A stretch of 64,000 nt of DNA from Apium graveolens (GCF_009905375.1 NC_133657.1:66621233-66685232), one strand, 5' to 3'; positions 1-12,275 are shown, numbered from the stretch's first letter. Notes: generated by a model from the sequence alone, not told the origin. Made by a program: numbers and translations.

Positions 1-2455
1 AGAACTTTAATCGTCTAATCGATAATCACTCGACGAACTATGCGTCAAAAGCCTATTGTCTACCCATACGATAACCCACACATGAATATAACAGACAAAC
101 ACAGGACTCTTGATCAACATATGCACATAATTCACATAGCATATAAGCACATAACTCATATATCACATAATTCATATCACATAAGACTCGGTTCATCCGA
201 AGGGTCGACTCGGTACGTTTAAAACGGAAATCGGGTCAAAAATATGATTTATCGATCAAAAATCGACTCAGAATGATTCGTAAAACAGGCGACCTTTCGA
301 AAGAAAAGAATCGAAAGTATTTTTAATAGAAGCAGAATATTTTTCTGAGTCTATACGCGTTCGTTTCGTATTAAACAGACGAACAATTGATTTATTATGA
401 ATTTTTGAACATTTTTCGGAATAAAAACGGGTCTCTAAATCATTTTATAACAAAATAATAGTGCTCGAACACCCGAAAATAATTTTATAAGAATTATTGA
501 GCCTGTAAAATAATTTAAAATAATATTTTAAAGCTCGAACTATTTTTTGGAATTTTTAAATCATAAGAAATAATTAACTCGAATTAAATAATCAATTAAA
601 ATTCATTAACTAAATAATTTGAATTTATTTTTCGAATAATAATAAAAATAATAATCTTCAGAACTAAAAAAAATAATATTTTCTTGGAAATCGGACAACA
701 CCTCCTCTATTTCTCGGACTGCCAGTCGATATCATATCGACACAACCAACAACAATCAACACAATAATTTATATTTACGTGTATAAACACTCCAGAAATG
801 AATAACACGGCCACCTGAACCAAAACTCGGACCAAAAGTGACTTCTCCAATAATTTCTAAAAATTATGAAATAAATATATAAACACTAACATGCTATAAT
901 ATACACAAGTACGAAAACGGAATTTCGGAATCGTTACCCAAAATAAATTTTGATCACTCCGAAGAGAATATCTGATGTCCGGAAAATATCTCCTGAAAAA
1001 TCCGAAATTAATAGCCATAGACATATACACGCTGAGATGCCATGTGGAGTTATCACCGCCTCCAAACTCTTTTTCTACACCCCGAAAATAAATTAAAACA
1101 GAAATATAACGGAAATATGCCCCGCAATTTTTCTTCTCAAAACCTTGCAATATATATACCTATGCGCAGGTATCGAAGCGCTGATCGTTTATATATATAA
1201 CAATTGAAATTTGGATGAACGGTTGAGAAGATATGAATTTTTGAAAATTAAAAGTATATAAAATTGGGAGAGAGAGAAGACAGAGGAGAGGGGACTGTTG
1301 TGTTTTGTAAAAGAAACGGGGAAGGGTGAAGAAATAGGGGGGTTTGTTATTCACGGGGTGGCAGGTGGGGGTGGTGGCCTCCTGCCACGTTTTCTTTTTT
1401 TTTTTACAGACCACAACAACATATCCTTATTTATACCTGAAAATTTTGTTTTGTCCCGCATTTCTTAACTTATCGAATAAACGCGCCGGTAAAAAAAATC
1501 AGAAAAATTACCAAACAAATTCTAAAATTCTCAGAATAATTAGAAAATAAGTAAAATAAAATTTTCATAATTTTTAAAATATTTTTGACTTGCGCTCTAT
1601 ACCCGCATTATACAATTTAATGAACCGAGCTGCACTTGAAACAATTTCAGAAAATCACGAAAATAGTCTTAAAATGTTACAAATATCCCGAAGTTTATAA
1701 AAACATAAATTTCGTAATTTTAAAACAATTTTTGAAACGCAATTTATACCCGCTTTTAGCAATTAAACGATTCAACGCGCGGGTAAAATTAATCCTAAAA
1801 ATTCCCAAAATAATTTTAAAATTCTCAGAGTATTCCAAACTTAAATAAATATGAGTTTCGTAATTTTTGAAGAATTTTGGAATTAAATACGGGTTTTACA
1901 AATAAATGCAATCAGAAAATCATACAAGGCTAAATAATTGATGAAATATTGATTTCTAAATTTTATAAAATCCCAAAAATAATTATTGTAATTATAAAGT
2001 CATAAAAATAATTTTAAAGATAATTTAAATATTTATAAAATTAAAATTTTCAATAAAATCACTTTTAAAGACAAAAACAAAAGGATACGACTCAGTAATT
2101 AATAATACAAATAATCCTCAATCACAACTGAGTCCCACACAATTAATATTACATACAATACATAGCAGACAGAATATCAATCCAATCTCTAATATTACTA
2201 AACGAACTCAATTTACCGATATCAATAAAATGATCGATTTTCAAATAAACTTTTGAAAATAATACATTTAAGGAAATATTTTCAGAAATTAATAAGGATC
2301 GATATAACACTCAACAATTAGCACATTACCATTTAATAACACAAACTCGTCAAATAGGAATAAAATATCTACCATTTTATTCCTTCTAAATCAGAAAATC
2401 ACATAAACATATTCAAATATTAATAACAATAATTCTGAAAATACGGGATATCACA
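1..2455 (-). mobile_element. LTR-L: long LTR of a gypsy-type element, minus orientation, cut by the window edge
   Basis: This stretch is AT-rich and noncoding. Read on the minus strand it begins at 2455 with TGTGATATCCCGTATTTTC, a typical start of a long Ty3/gypsy LTR (TG start, CCCG shortly after). Immediately to the right, at 2456, an open protein frame of SIRE-X starts mid-codon, so this is an insertion boundary inside that ORF. The right target-site copy would be tctgt (2456-2460); the left copy lies outside the window. A minus-strand TATA box followed by a pyrimidine-rich leader fits an LTR promoter. Solo LTR and LTR of a full element extending to the left cannot be told apart. Short ORFs here have no recognisable domains. 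Confidence 0.6.
1428..1435 (-). promoter_or_regulatory. Candidate LTR TATA box
   Basis: The minus strand reads TATAAATA here. It is followed downstream (towards lower coordinates) by a pyrimidine-rich stretch with C and CT runs around 1260-1310. This is the usual layout of a plant LTR U3/R boundary. It rests on motif and position only. Confidence 0.4.
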
Positions 2456-2458
2456 TCT

Positions 2459-5400
2459 GTCTATCCTGATGTCCAACCCACCAACTCATCAAGACCAACC
2501 CAATCTCCATCCGCACCTACCACAACTACACAAACACCTCAAACATCTCAACCTCAACCAACTCAACCTTCCATCAGGACATATTACAAACCAACACAGT
2601 CATCTCAACCTCAACCTTCAGCATATCCAGTGAAGCCTTCATCTTCAAAACCCAAGAGGACTAAGATAGTACCTCAGTCTCAACAGAAGAGAAGGAGAAT
2701 TATTCTGAGAGATGAGTCAGATAATAAGGAACAGGTTCTTATATCAGAACCCGTTGTTATAGAAGCTGAGAAGATCTCTTCTCAGAAAGATACTGAAACT
2801 GGGAGTTCTAGGCCCCTCAAAAGGCTTAGAAAGCTAAATACTGATGATGAAGCTCCCAAAGTCTCAACTTCAGCAAAGAGACTTAAAAAGCAAAGAGCCA
2901 AGAGGGCTGTAAGTGAATCATCACACTCTGAAGAAGTTCTGAAAGTAGCAGCTAAGGAAGGGGGTCAGGAATCTCTGATCCCTACAGAACCTATAGTAAT
3001 TGAATTACTTCCCACTGCTGAATCAGACTTTACTCAAGCTCAAAAGTCTCCTATTCAAGAGCAAGATGATATTCCAGAGCAAGTGCCTACACCTCCTGTC
3101 TCCTATAATTGATCCAGTACATGCTGAAGACCCAGGTACAAGTGCTGAAATAGACATAAATAACTTGGTTGTGCCTGAAGTTCTGTACTTGGAAGCTCCA
3201 CCAACTCAACTCACTCCACCAACAACACCACTTCTAGATGCTGATTTCAATACAGATATTCCAACAACACCAGTTCTGAATCTAGATGATGAAGATCAGA
3301 TTTTAGGTGGGCATCAAAATTTGGATGTTGATCAGAATTTAGTTGCAGATCAGAATTTAGAGGATGATGTTGAAGCCTCTATAGCCTCACCAACTGTTAT
3401 TTTATCAGAGGATGCTGATACTGCAGGCTCTGTAAGTTCTGATGCTGACAATGCTGAATCTACTGGTGAAGCTGCTACTAATCTAGATGCTGATGCAGCT
3501 GGTCCTTCAGGACATGCACCTTAACAAACAGTTAATAAAGCTGATTTGATCAAGAAGTTTATTAGAGAGGATGCACCAGTACCTTGGAGTGAAACTCTTA
3601 GAGGAAAGGAGTGGACTAAGGAATGGAACACAGTTAGTTTTGTTCCTACTGAAAAATTCTTGTTGAGCACCTGGCTAAGGCTGATGAAATGCTGATAAAT
3701 GATGATTTCAAGGCACAGCTGAGAGTTACTGCATTGAGTACTAGGCACCTTCAAGGTCAACACTCAATAACTCATGACAAGGTGAACAAAATTCAAGAAT
3801 CACTGATCCAGCAAGATATGAATATAAAATTGGAAAAGAACAGATTTTTTAAGCCAGCCTTTGACCGAATTGGGTATATTGAAAAGACTCAGGAGAAGCA
3901 ACAAGATCAGATTTCTGAAATTCTAAAGAATCAAGCTTCTCAGCAAACTCAACTCAATGAGATCCAATCCTCAGTGGAATTGCTTGTCTCTCTTCTTCTA
4001 CCTGCTGATGCCAAAAAGGGGGAGAAAGTGATTAAGTCCAAATGCAAATCTAGTCAAGTACTGAAGGGTAAGGATGATGGAAATGATGACCAGGGAAACT
4101 CTGAAAAGGGTAGAGGTCATGGTCAAGGTAAAGGTTCTTCATCAAGGACAACTGGAACTTCTATACAGAGATCAAGCTCTGATGCTGATAGAAGAATAAG
4201 TTCTGGTAAACAAGTTCTGATAAAGCTTGATGTTCCTTCTATACAGAGATCACGAGTTTATGCAGAAAATGAAGCTCAAGGGGAAGGAAACAATAGTTTA
4301 CTATCAAAACCCTAAGTTACAAAAGCTGGATGAAGAAATTTCAAAGAGATTATTTCTTAAAGAAAATCCGGGAATGGACTTTGAAAGTCTAAAGGAACAA
4401 GAAGCCATACTTAAAGCAGTAAATGTCAAATCCAAGTCTAAAGCTTCTATTGTTGAAAAGAAACTTCCAAAGCCTAAGGGTATTGTGATAAAAGAGAAGA
4501 CAAATTCTGAGGCAACCAAAGCCAAATCACAAGTGGAGGTAGATCCAAGATCCAAGGGCAAAGAAAAAATTGATGAGCCTGTAAAGGTATACATGCCAAT
4601 CATGGATGAAGAAATAATTATTAATGAAGATGCTAGTCTGATTTTGAAGAAAAAGGATATTCAAACAACCTCTGACAGAGCTCATGTTGTTCAAGATCAG
4701 GACTTAGTAAAATTTGATATTACAGTGAAGCAAGCAACCTCTGACATAGCTCAAGTTGGCTTGATATCAGAAGATAAAGAAAAGGAAACCTCTGACATTG
4801 CTCATGTTAAACCTTCAATGATACTACTACCAGGATTCACAAAAGCTCAACAGACTCAACCTTTGAAGACTACATCAAGTGGATTTGAAGCAAGAGTTGT
4901 TCAAGGAAAGGAAGCAAGAGACAAATCAGGATTGGGTAGTTCTAAAGAGAAGAAAATACACAACACTACCAATGATCCAACTTCCTTAAGTGAACCAGGA
5001 GTAGGTGCAACTCCTGAAAGATTGAATCAACTTGAATCTGTACAAATGGTTTACCACTCTGTTTTGAAAGAGGATATCATGTTATAATTTATGACAGATG
5101 GGAGGGTATTCCAGATCAGGAAGAATGCTATTCCATTGAAGTATTTTGAAGAACTGAAACATGTTCTATTTCTACTTCAAGTGAAAAACAGATCAACAGA
5201 TGGTGCTGCGGGTTATTTAAAATCAAATATTCAAAGACAGAAGAAACTTTACTCTGTAAAGTCTGACAGCCCATACTGTCCTAAGTACAGATCTCACAGT
5301 GGAGATATTGTTGAAATGAAGCCTAATACTGCAAAAATCATCACTACATTTTCTGGTATTAAGGGACTTGAATTCAATCTAGAGTCTGATAAAGCCTATA

Positions 5401-5594
5401 TCATCAGACTAGATCAGGATATAAGAAAAGCTAAAATAAATGATCTCAAGGCTGCTATCTTTCAAACTGGTGAAGATACAGTTGAACTGAAAAATGCTAA
5501 AAGGAGGATGGTCAATGAACTTGAATATGCTGAGAGAACACTTTTGAAGAACTATCTCAGAACAACTCCTGACATCAAAGAGATCAGAAATTAA
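2459..5594 (+). pseudogene. Extra (post-pol) ORF of SIRE-X, C-terminal part, frameshifted
   Basis: This is a long hydrophilic protein reading of unknown function, in the position of the so-called env-like ORF of SIRE-type copia elements. It opens mid-codon at the LTR-L boundary with a Pro/Gln/Thr-rich stretch, then a Lys/Arg-rich segment (2630-2900) and an acidic Asp/Ala-rich segment (about 3230-3520). A helical, Gln-rich segment follows (3690-3990). Next comes a Lys-rich tail with three copies of a TSDxAxV motif near 4668, 4738 and 4788, and a C-terminal block ending at 5594. The reading changes frame near 3105, again near 3530-3690 and near 4230-4310, and has an in-frame TAA at 5085-5087. 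I see no signal peptide or membrane segment, so an envelope role is not supported. Confidence 0.65.
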
Positions 5595-5798
5595 AGCCAA
5601 GTCAAAGATCTACAACTGCCTAAATTCTGAAGTGTATATAGACTGAAGCTGATATCAAACTTTAAGGATGGCAAAGCTATAAGGACTGTAAGTTGTAGTT
5701 ATCTAGTCAAATTCTCATGCATTTGTACTTAATGTTTTTGACATCATCAAATATCTATTGAACTTGTATATTATGCTAATTTACAAGTTGGGGGAGAT
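5595..5798 (+). other. SIRE-X 3' untranslated stretch with polypurine tract
   Basis: A noncoding 204-bp stretch lies between the stop of the extra ORF and the LTR. It ends with AAGTTGGGGGAGAT at 5785-5798, directly against the TGTTAG of the LTR. That is the expected place and composition for the plus-strand priming polypurine tract. Confidence 0.7.
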
Positions 5799-5873
5799 TG
5801 TTAGATATATTTGTGATGTCATGTCTAATGATGATTTGTGTTTAGTTTTCAGATCTTAACTAACATGACAAAT

Positions 5874-5995
5874 CAGGACTTAACGGGAAATCAGTACTTA
5901 TACTGAAGTCAAGACTTAAGATATCAGAACTTAAGTTGTCAGAACTTAAGATTATCAGAAGATATTTACCAGGAGATAATATCAGGACCTAAGGA
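5874..5995 (+). repeat. Short degenerate repeats in U3 of the SIRE-X LTR
   Basis: Six units of 12-19 bp occur in a row, built around ATCAGAACTTAAG (variants ATCAGGACTTAA, ATCAGTACTTA, GTCAAGACTTAAG, GTCAGAACTTAAG, ATCAGAAG). Their place upstream of the LTR TATA box fits an enhancer-like array. Function is inferred from position. Confidence 0.55.
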
Positions 5996-6181
5996 GACTT
6001 TCAGATAAGGAAGGCGGCTGATTGAAGGAAAGAAGATCGAGACTAAAACAAGAAGATATATGCATGAAGAAGAATTCTATGAAGAATAGAATACTTGGAA
6101 GAAAAGATAACTAGTTGATATATTTTAGGATAAAGAATTATATTCTATATCAATTAGAAGATTATCTTGTAACTGTGTGTG

Positions 6182-6188
6182 TATATAA
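6182..6188 (+). promoter_or_regulatory. LTR TATA box of SIRE-X
   Basis: TATATAA lies within GTGTGTATATAAACACAAC, about 230 bp before the LTR end. This is a canonical plant TATA context in a copia LTR. The transcription start would be expected near 6212-6220. Confidence 0.55.
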
Positions 6189-6416
6189 ACACAACATAGG
6201 GTTTACACTATACGTGTTATCTAAAATCAAGAATATTATTCATTGTAACCCTAGAAGCTCTCGTGATAATTTGTTCATCACTGAGAGAGAACAGTTCTTT
6301 GTAACAGAGTTTATTGTGTTGAATAAAATCTTTGTCCTGTTACTTGAGTTCTTAATTCGATTTGATTGTGCTAAACACTGTATTCAACCCCCTTCTACGG
6401 TGTGTGTGACCTAACA

Positions 6417-8166
6417 AGAATCTTGAAAACATATAAACTAGAGATGATTCAAAGGAAATCATTAAGGTCTGGTCAAAGGCATGTTGTAGATGGTTCAAGT
6501 GCCCTAATTGTCAATGAAAGCCAGACCTCTAATGATGAGCCAAGATACCAGACTCCAGCTGCCTCAACAAGTGAGTAAAGAATCAATGATTCACAGGAAC
6601 AAGTTATACTGGAACTGGAAGAAGATGAGTTCTACACTCTAGATGAACTTGATGAGCTAGATCAATCAATGGCCTATCTTGCAAGAAAGTTCTCTAATAT
6701 TAGAGTTAAGAAGCCAAGGTTCTTCAAGGGTAAAGGACAGTCATTCAACAAAGACATCAGCTGGAAAGGAAAGGGGAAGTACACATCTGATAGCAAAAAT
6801 GGTTACAAAACTGGTCCGTGGATAGATCAAAGATAAGGTGCTTTAACTGTGATAAGTTGGGACATTTTGCTACAGAATGCAGGAAACCCAAGAAAGCAAA
6901 GAAAGACAAAGCTTATCTTGAATTGGAAGCAAAGTTTGAAGCTCTTCTAAAGAAACAGCAAAGCAAAGACTATATCGCAGAAGGTAAAAGTTGAGATGAC
7001 TCTGATAATGATGAAGATGAGGAAGTTAGAAATTATGCACTAATGGTCTTGGAGCAAGGAGAGTCCTCTTCATCAAAAATACAGGTACCAACTCTTACCA
7101 CCATTGATTTAAATATGAATCAATATAAAGAAACTGTTGAAAAGATGAGCACAGAAATGTTTCACATTCATACAAGTATGGTGGCTGCTAATAAAGAAGT
7201 GAGCAGACATACAAAGATAAATGAGAAGCTTGAGAATGAGAAACAGGAAACTGAATTATTGATAGTGGAGCTTGAAGCTGTAAAACAAGAAAATGTTTGT
7301 CTGAAGAACAAGCTCAAGTGTGCAAATGAGATTGAAGCTGTGTTAAGGGAAAAGTTATAGAAAAGTGAAGTGAAGTTGAAGTCTTTCAGGAATGCATCTG
7401 AGTTGGTTGGTCAATACCATGAGAAAAATAAGCCATGTGCAAATATTCCTATTGATCTTGATTATGATGCCTTGAACAGTAAGAAGAAAAACATAGGTGA
7501 CAAAGGAAAAGCAACAGAAAATGAAAATGTTCCAGCAATGCTGAAAAAGGTTGGCTCACCTATGTTCAAGGCATGTGAAGTAAACTTCAGTGAAGAAGAG
7601 TTGATTATCAAGCAAAAAATTATAGATGAGGACAATGAGAAGAAAATTGCAAATGCAACTCAATCTTCTAAAGCTGAAGAAAATCTCATGGACAACCAAA
7701 CCACCAAGACACCTGTCAAAGAAATTAAAACTGAAGATACAAGAAAGAAGAAGAAAAATAGAAATGGAAAAATTGGGATAAACAAAAGCAATAATTTTGC
7801 TTATGTTGCAGATGCTCCAAGAAAGAAATGTGAGAAATGTGGCTATGTGAATCACCTAACTCACCTTTGTAAAAAGGATGTTAGGAAGCCAGTTGAAGGA
7901 GCCTGCAAATACAATGAAGCAAATGCAAATGATCCCTACTCATTCTGTGACAAGTGTGATGGCATTTCCTGCAATTTGAAAGTAATGAAGAGCTGCCACA
8001 AGTTGAGAGTAGACCTCAAAGAAACAATAATTGGGTCTACAACAAATAGGGAAAATGCACCACAATCACTGAATTCTATTTTATCTGAAACAACTTATTC
8101 TACTTCCGATAGATCAGTTAACAAGAAGAAAGTGCCCAACACTACTTGGGTCGCTAAACACACTTA
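6417..8166 (+). pseudogene. SIRE-Y gag (3' part) with two zinc knuckles
   Basis: The piece starts at the SIRE-X junction inside the gag core (RILKTYKLEM). The first nucleocapsid-type CCHC knuckle lies at 6839-6880 (CFNCDKLGHFATEC). A coiled-coil-like Glu/Lys-rich stretch follows at about 7040-7360, then a second knuckle near 7830-7872 (CEKCGYVNHLTHLC). Two knuckles flanking a coiled coil are usual for SIRE gag. At least three stops and frame changes interrupt it: an early stop near 6578, a frameshift near 6833, and TAG at 7358-7360. The product would be the RNA-packaging capsid protein, but it cannot be made from this copy. Confidence 0.75.
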
Positions 8167-11100
8167 AAACTCATTGTGTGTAGGGAAAAATGAAGAAGGT
8201 CATATGGATCATTGACAGTGGATGTTCCAGATATATGACAGGTGATAAGCCCTGCTATCACAATTTGAGGAGAAGGTTGGCCATTTGGTGACCTTTAGAG
8301 ACAACAACAAAGGATTCACAATGGGATATGACAAGATTGTTTCTGGAAATGTTGTCATTGATGATGTAGCACTGGTAGCTGGTCTTGAAGTGAATCTTCT
8401 CAGTGTTAGCCAATTTGCAGACAAAGGCTTTGAAGTTTTATTCAACAAAGAAGAATGCACTTTTATCAGCAAGAAAACTGGTGAAGTTGCTCTGAAAGGA
8501 GCTAGGAAAGGAAGCTTGTTTGTTGTAGACTTGGACTCAACAAATGAGGGTGGAATTTGTTGCTTCTACACCAAGGCATCCACAGAGAAAAACAAACTAT
8601 GGCACAAGAGACTCTCACATCTAAACTACAAGGCAATCAACACTTTGGTCAAGAAAGAGTTGGTGAGAGATATGCCAAAGATGGAGTTTGCCCAAATTGA
8701 AGTTTGTGAGGCCTTCCAGAAAGGAAAAATGAAAAGATCAAGTCATAAGTCAAAACTATGAATTCCATAAGTGCACCTTTGCAACTTATTCACATGGACT
8801 TGTTTGGGCCAGTAAATGTCTTATCAATTTCAAGGAATAAATATGCACTTGTGATGGTGGATGATTTCTCAAGATACACCTGGGTAGAGTTTAAGCATTC
8901 TAAGGATGAAACTCCACACATCATAATTGAGCACATAAAGAAGATAGAAAAATAGGCTGAAGATCATAACTGTGTGAAAATATTGAGAAGTGATAATGGT
9001 ACATAATTCAGGAATGCAACATTGAGTGAATTCTTCAAAGGCAAAGGCATTGTCCAAGAATTTTCTGCAGCAAGAACACCTTAACAAAATGGTGTAGTTG
9101 AGAGAAAGAATAGAACATTAGTAGAAGCTGCAAGGACAATGCTACAGGATGCCAACCTGCCAACTAGTTTTTGGGAAGAAGCTGTTATTACTGCATGCTA
9201 CACTCAAAATAGATATCTCATCAATAAAATGCATGGCAAATCACCCTACTCAATCCTGTCTAAAAGAAAGCCTACAATAAAGCATCTTCATGTGTTTGGA
9301 AGTAAGTGTACATTCTAAAAGACAACTCTGAATATGTGGGAAAATTTGACTCAAAGGTTTATGAAGCAATTTTTCTGGGATATTCATTGGAGAGAAATGC
9401 CTACAAGGTTTATGTGGTTGATTAAAAGAAAATCATGGAAATCACATATGTGACTTTTGATGATGACAAATGTCCAGGCTTGGAATGCCTTGATGAAAAT
9501 GAAGCTGAAGCCCTTGTATTTGAAAATCTTAACATCAACAGTGATTCTGATGAAGAAGGTGAAGACAATGCACAACAAATAATAAATGAAGAATCTACAG
9601 GACAAGAGAATCATGAAAATGGAAGCTCATCTCAAACACCTGATTTTGATAGCACAAACTCAGGGGGAGAAAGAGAAGAAGAATCTACAAATCATGCCAA
9701 TAATGGAGAAAATGATGAAGGCACCGGTCAACAAACTCACAACAGAAAATGGGATAGAAGTCACAACCCAAATGCAATAATTGGTGATCCAAATGCTTGT
9801 GTAAGGACTAGAAGTGCAACTGCTAATGAGTGCCTACATGTATGCTTTCTATCTCAAGTTGAGCCCAAGAAAACTGAAGAAGCTCTAATGGACCCTGATT
9901 GAATATCTACTATGCAAGAGGAGCGTAATCAGTTTGAAAGAAACAAAGTTTGGGAGTTGGTTCCTACACCAAAGAATAGAAGTGTAATTGGAACAAAGTG
10001 GGTGTTCAGGAACAAGATGGATGAAAATGGTGTAGTTACCATGAACAAAGCAAGGTTGGTTGCAAAAGGCTACTCACAAGAAGAAGGAATTGATAATGAT
10101 GAAACTTTTGCTCCAGTTGCAAGACTTGAAGCAATAAGAATTTTTCTAGCATTTGCTGCACACTCAAATTTCAAAGTGTACCAAATGGATGTTAAGAGTG
10201 CCTTCCTAAATGGTGAGTTAGAATAAGAAGTGTATGTGTAACAGCCACCTAGCTTTGAAGATCCAGAATTTCCAAATTTTATGTACAAATTACTCAAGAC
10301 TCTATATGGGCTGAAGCAGGCACCTAGAGCTTGGTATGATACATTGTCGGAATTCTTGCTTAAACAAGGTTTTACTAAAGGTACCATAGAAAGTCTCTTT
10401 TCTACAAAAACCATGGTGATGACATGATTCTAGTCCAGATCTATGTGGATGACATTATCTTTGGCTCCACAAATGAAAAGCTTTGCCAAAGATTTTCTAA
10501 GCTTATGCAGAGTGAATATGAAATGAGCATGATGGGGGAATTAAGTTACTTTCTTGGACTTCAAGTTAGTCAAAAAAATGATGGAATCTTCATCAGCCAA
10601 ACTAAGTATGTCAAAGATTTATTAAAGAATTTTGGTATGATTGATTGCTCACCTGCTTCTACACCCATGTCTACAGCAACAAAGTTGGATGAAGATAGAA
10701 AAGGCAAAAGTGTAGATATTTCAAGTTATAGAGGAATGATTGGATCATTGCTTTACTTGGTTGCAAGTAGACCAGACATAATGTTTACAACATGTCTTTG
10801 TGCAAGATTTCAAGCCAATCCAAAAGAATCACACCTGATGGTTGTTAAAAGAATTTTCATATACTTGAAGGGGACTCCTAACTTGGGATTATGATATCCT
10901 AAGGGAATTGGTTTTGAAACTGTTGGATACACAGATGCAGATTTTACTGGATGCAGGGTGGACATAAAGAGTACAAGTGGGAGCTATCAATTTCTTGGAC
11001 AAAGACTTGTATCCTGGCATAGCAAGAAACAACAATCTTTGTCAACTTCCACAGCTGAAGTTGAATACATAGCTGCTGGAAGTTGCTGTACTCAAGTGCT

Positions 11101-11388
11101 TTGGATTAGAAATCAGCTAATGGAATATGGCCTAGTGTTACACAAAATTCCTATTATATATGATAATACTAGTGCTATATCTATTATGGCTAATCCAGTT
11201 AATCATTCTAGGATAAAGTGCATTGATGTAGGGTACCTTTTTATTAGAGAACATGTTGCAAATGGTACCATTGAGCTTATTTTTTTCCAACAGAAAAATA
11301 ACTAGCTGACATTTTTACTAAACCTTTGGATGAAGCTACTTTCACTAGACTTATAGGTGAAATTGGAATGCTAAATTCTTCATCCTAA
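8167..11388 (+). pseudogene. SIRE-Y pol: protease, integrase, RT, RNase H remnants
   Basis: The domains follow the Ty1/copia order. An aspartic protease active site IIDSGCSRYMTG sits near 8206-8242. A pre-integrase zinc region starts LWHKRLSHLNYKAI near 8598. The integrase core follows (LIHMDLFGP near 8784, SDNGT near 8991, QNGVVERKNRT near 9085). RT follows, with [10 protein letters not shown] near 9952, the [14 protein letters not shown] block near 10048, and the catalytic IYVDDII at about 10439-10459. RNase H is marked by YTDADF near 10927 and STAEVEYIAAGSCC near 11050, ending with ADIFTKPLDE near 11307. Many in-frame stops are present, several at Gln positions (for example 8953-8955 and 9082-9084, consistent with C-to-T decay), plus frameshifts. 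The whole module is nonfunctional. Confidence 0.85.
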
Positions 11389-11644
11389 GGCAAGAACTCA
11401 GCTAATGTGTTGTAGCAGATTAATTTCCAGTGAATCAAAATTAATTTGATTTTATTAGAAATTAACTGAATTATGAAGTATAAATATTTCAGAAATCTCT
11501 ACATATTTATTCTTCAAAAATAAAAAATTCAACTTGGAATTTTTCAAATTCTAAGTAAACTGTTTAGTTGTTAATTTACATTCTTAATATATAAAATTAA
11601 CTCAAGGCAGAATTAAATTGATCAGGAGTATATAGAGAATTGAA
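11389..11644 (+). other. SIRE-Y noncoding stretch after pol
   Basis: AT-rich sequence between the end of pol and the palindrome array. I see no ORF or motif in it. Confidence 0.6.
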
Positions 11645-12151
11645 TTCTCGATAAGTCTAATTGACTTATCGACAAGTCACCTTAAGACTTCTCGAATGAG
11701 TTCTCGACAAGCCAATTTACTAACTTCTCGAGTGACTTCTCGATAAGCTCTATTATGACTTATCGATAAGTCATTGTAGAGTTCTCTACAAGTGTTAACT
11801 TACAGAGTTCTCTACAAGTATTATTTTTTAGACTTATCAATAACTCAAAAATGAAATAATTTAATCTAATAAATTGTTTTGGTAAAATACTCTTCGCAAA
11901 AATATTCTGATTTTATTTTGAATTTATTCAAATAAAATTAGAAACTTTTCAGTCCACTTTGGATAAACTGGGTATTTATTTCACATCTCAATAGGTCAAT
12001 CTTTATTTACTTTCTACAAAAATAAATAAAATGACTTATCGAGATGTCTCTCATTTCAAAATGACTTCTCGATAAGTATATGCCAAACGTCTATTTTTGA
12101 CTTCTCGACAAGTCATTAACTTTTACTATAAATACCCAGACCTCTCGATAC
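11645..12151 (+). repeat. Array of about 12 imperfect 16-bp palindromes upstream of the extra ORF
   Basis: Units approximate GACTTNTCGANAAGTC, itself a palindrome. Copies begin at about 11645, 11663, 11686, 11700, 11734, 11758 (perfect GACTTATCGATAAGTC), 11778, 11804, 11831, 12033, 12063, 12099 and 12139. The middle of the region (11847-12032) is plain AT-rich sequence. The last copies flank a TATA box at 12127-12134. Repeated palindromes upstream of a core promoter look like a transcription-factor binding array. Alternatives are an RNA-structure array or short tandem duplication without function. Confidence 0.75.
12127..12134 (+). promoter_or_regulatory. Candidate internal promoter (TATA box) for the SIRE-Y extra ORF
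   Basis: TATAAATA in the context TTTTACTATAAATACCC stands 149 bp before the ATG at 12276. The predicted leader (about 12160-12275) contains no ATG and is rich in CT and A, as in plant 5' leaders. This fits an internal promoter for the third ORF, independent of the LTR. It is inferred from motif, spacing and leader composition. Confidence 0.5.
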
Positions 12152-12275
12152 ATATATATACTTACATTTTCGAGAACTCAAGTGACCTAGCTTTTCAATC
12201 CAAAATCGAATTTCTCTCTCGTTTTTACTCCTTTCTCAAAAATAATTCTTACCCATTCACTCTCATCAAACAACA

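Larger units (their letters stand above)
2456..6416 (+). mobile_element. SIRE-X: 3' part of a Ty1/copia SIRE-type retrotransposon
   Basis: It consists of a decayed extra ORF of the kind found after pol in SIRE-type copia elements (2459-5594), a short 3' untranslated stretch ending in a polypurine tract (5785-5798), and a 618-bp LTR (5799-6416) starting TGTTAGAT and ending CCTAACA. No primer-binding site follows the LTR. Instead the sequence continues directly into SIRE-type gag codons (RILKTYKLEM). The LTR is therefore a 3' LTR, and the element sits inside the gag of SIRE-Y. The predicted target-site copy on this side is agaat (6417-6421). The left part of the element is beyond LTR-L and outside the window. 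Confidence 0.75.
5799..6416 (+). repeat. 3' LTR of SIRE-X (618 bp)
   Basis: The LTR has TG...CA ends (TGTTAGATAT at the start, GACCTAACA at the end) with a 6-bp terminal inverted repeat TGTTAG/CTAACA. It is preceded by a polypurine tract and followed by target DNA rather than a primer-binding site. U3 contains a cluster of 15-16 bp degenerate repeats (5874-5995) and a TATA box at 6182-6188. Confidence 0.85.

Noticed and set aside
40..222. Possible host genes or tRNAs anywhere in the window
   Set aside because: Reading both strands, every long open frame belongs to a retroelement. Matches to tRNA are only the primer-binding sites.
857..1414. Minus-strand ORFs of 84-97 codons in LTR-L
   Set aside because: Low-complexity translation of LTR sequence, no domain, no relation to neighbouring coding frames.
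5799..6416. SIRE-X LTR as a solo LTR inserted in SIRE-Y
   Set aside because: The 5 bases before it (gagat) do not match those after it (agaat), and it is preceded by a polypurine tract and an extra ORF. This marks it as a 3' LTR.
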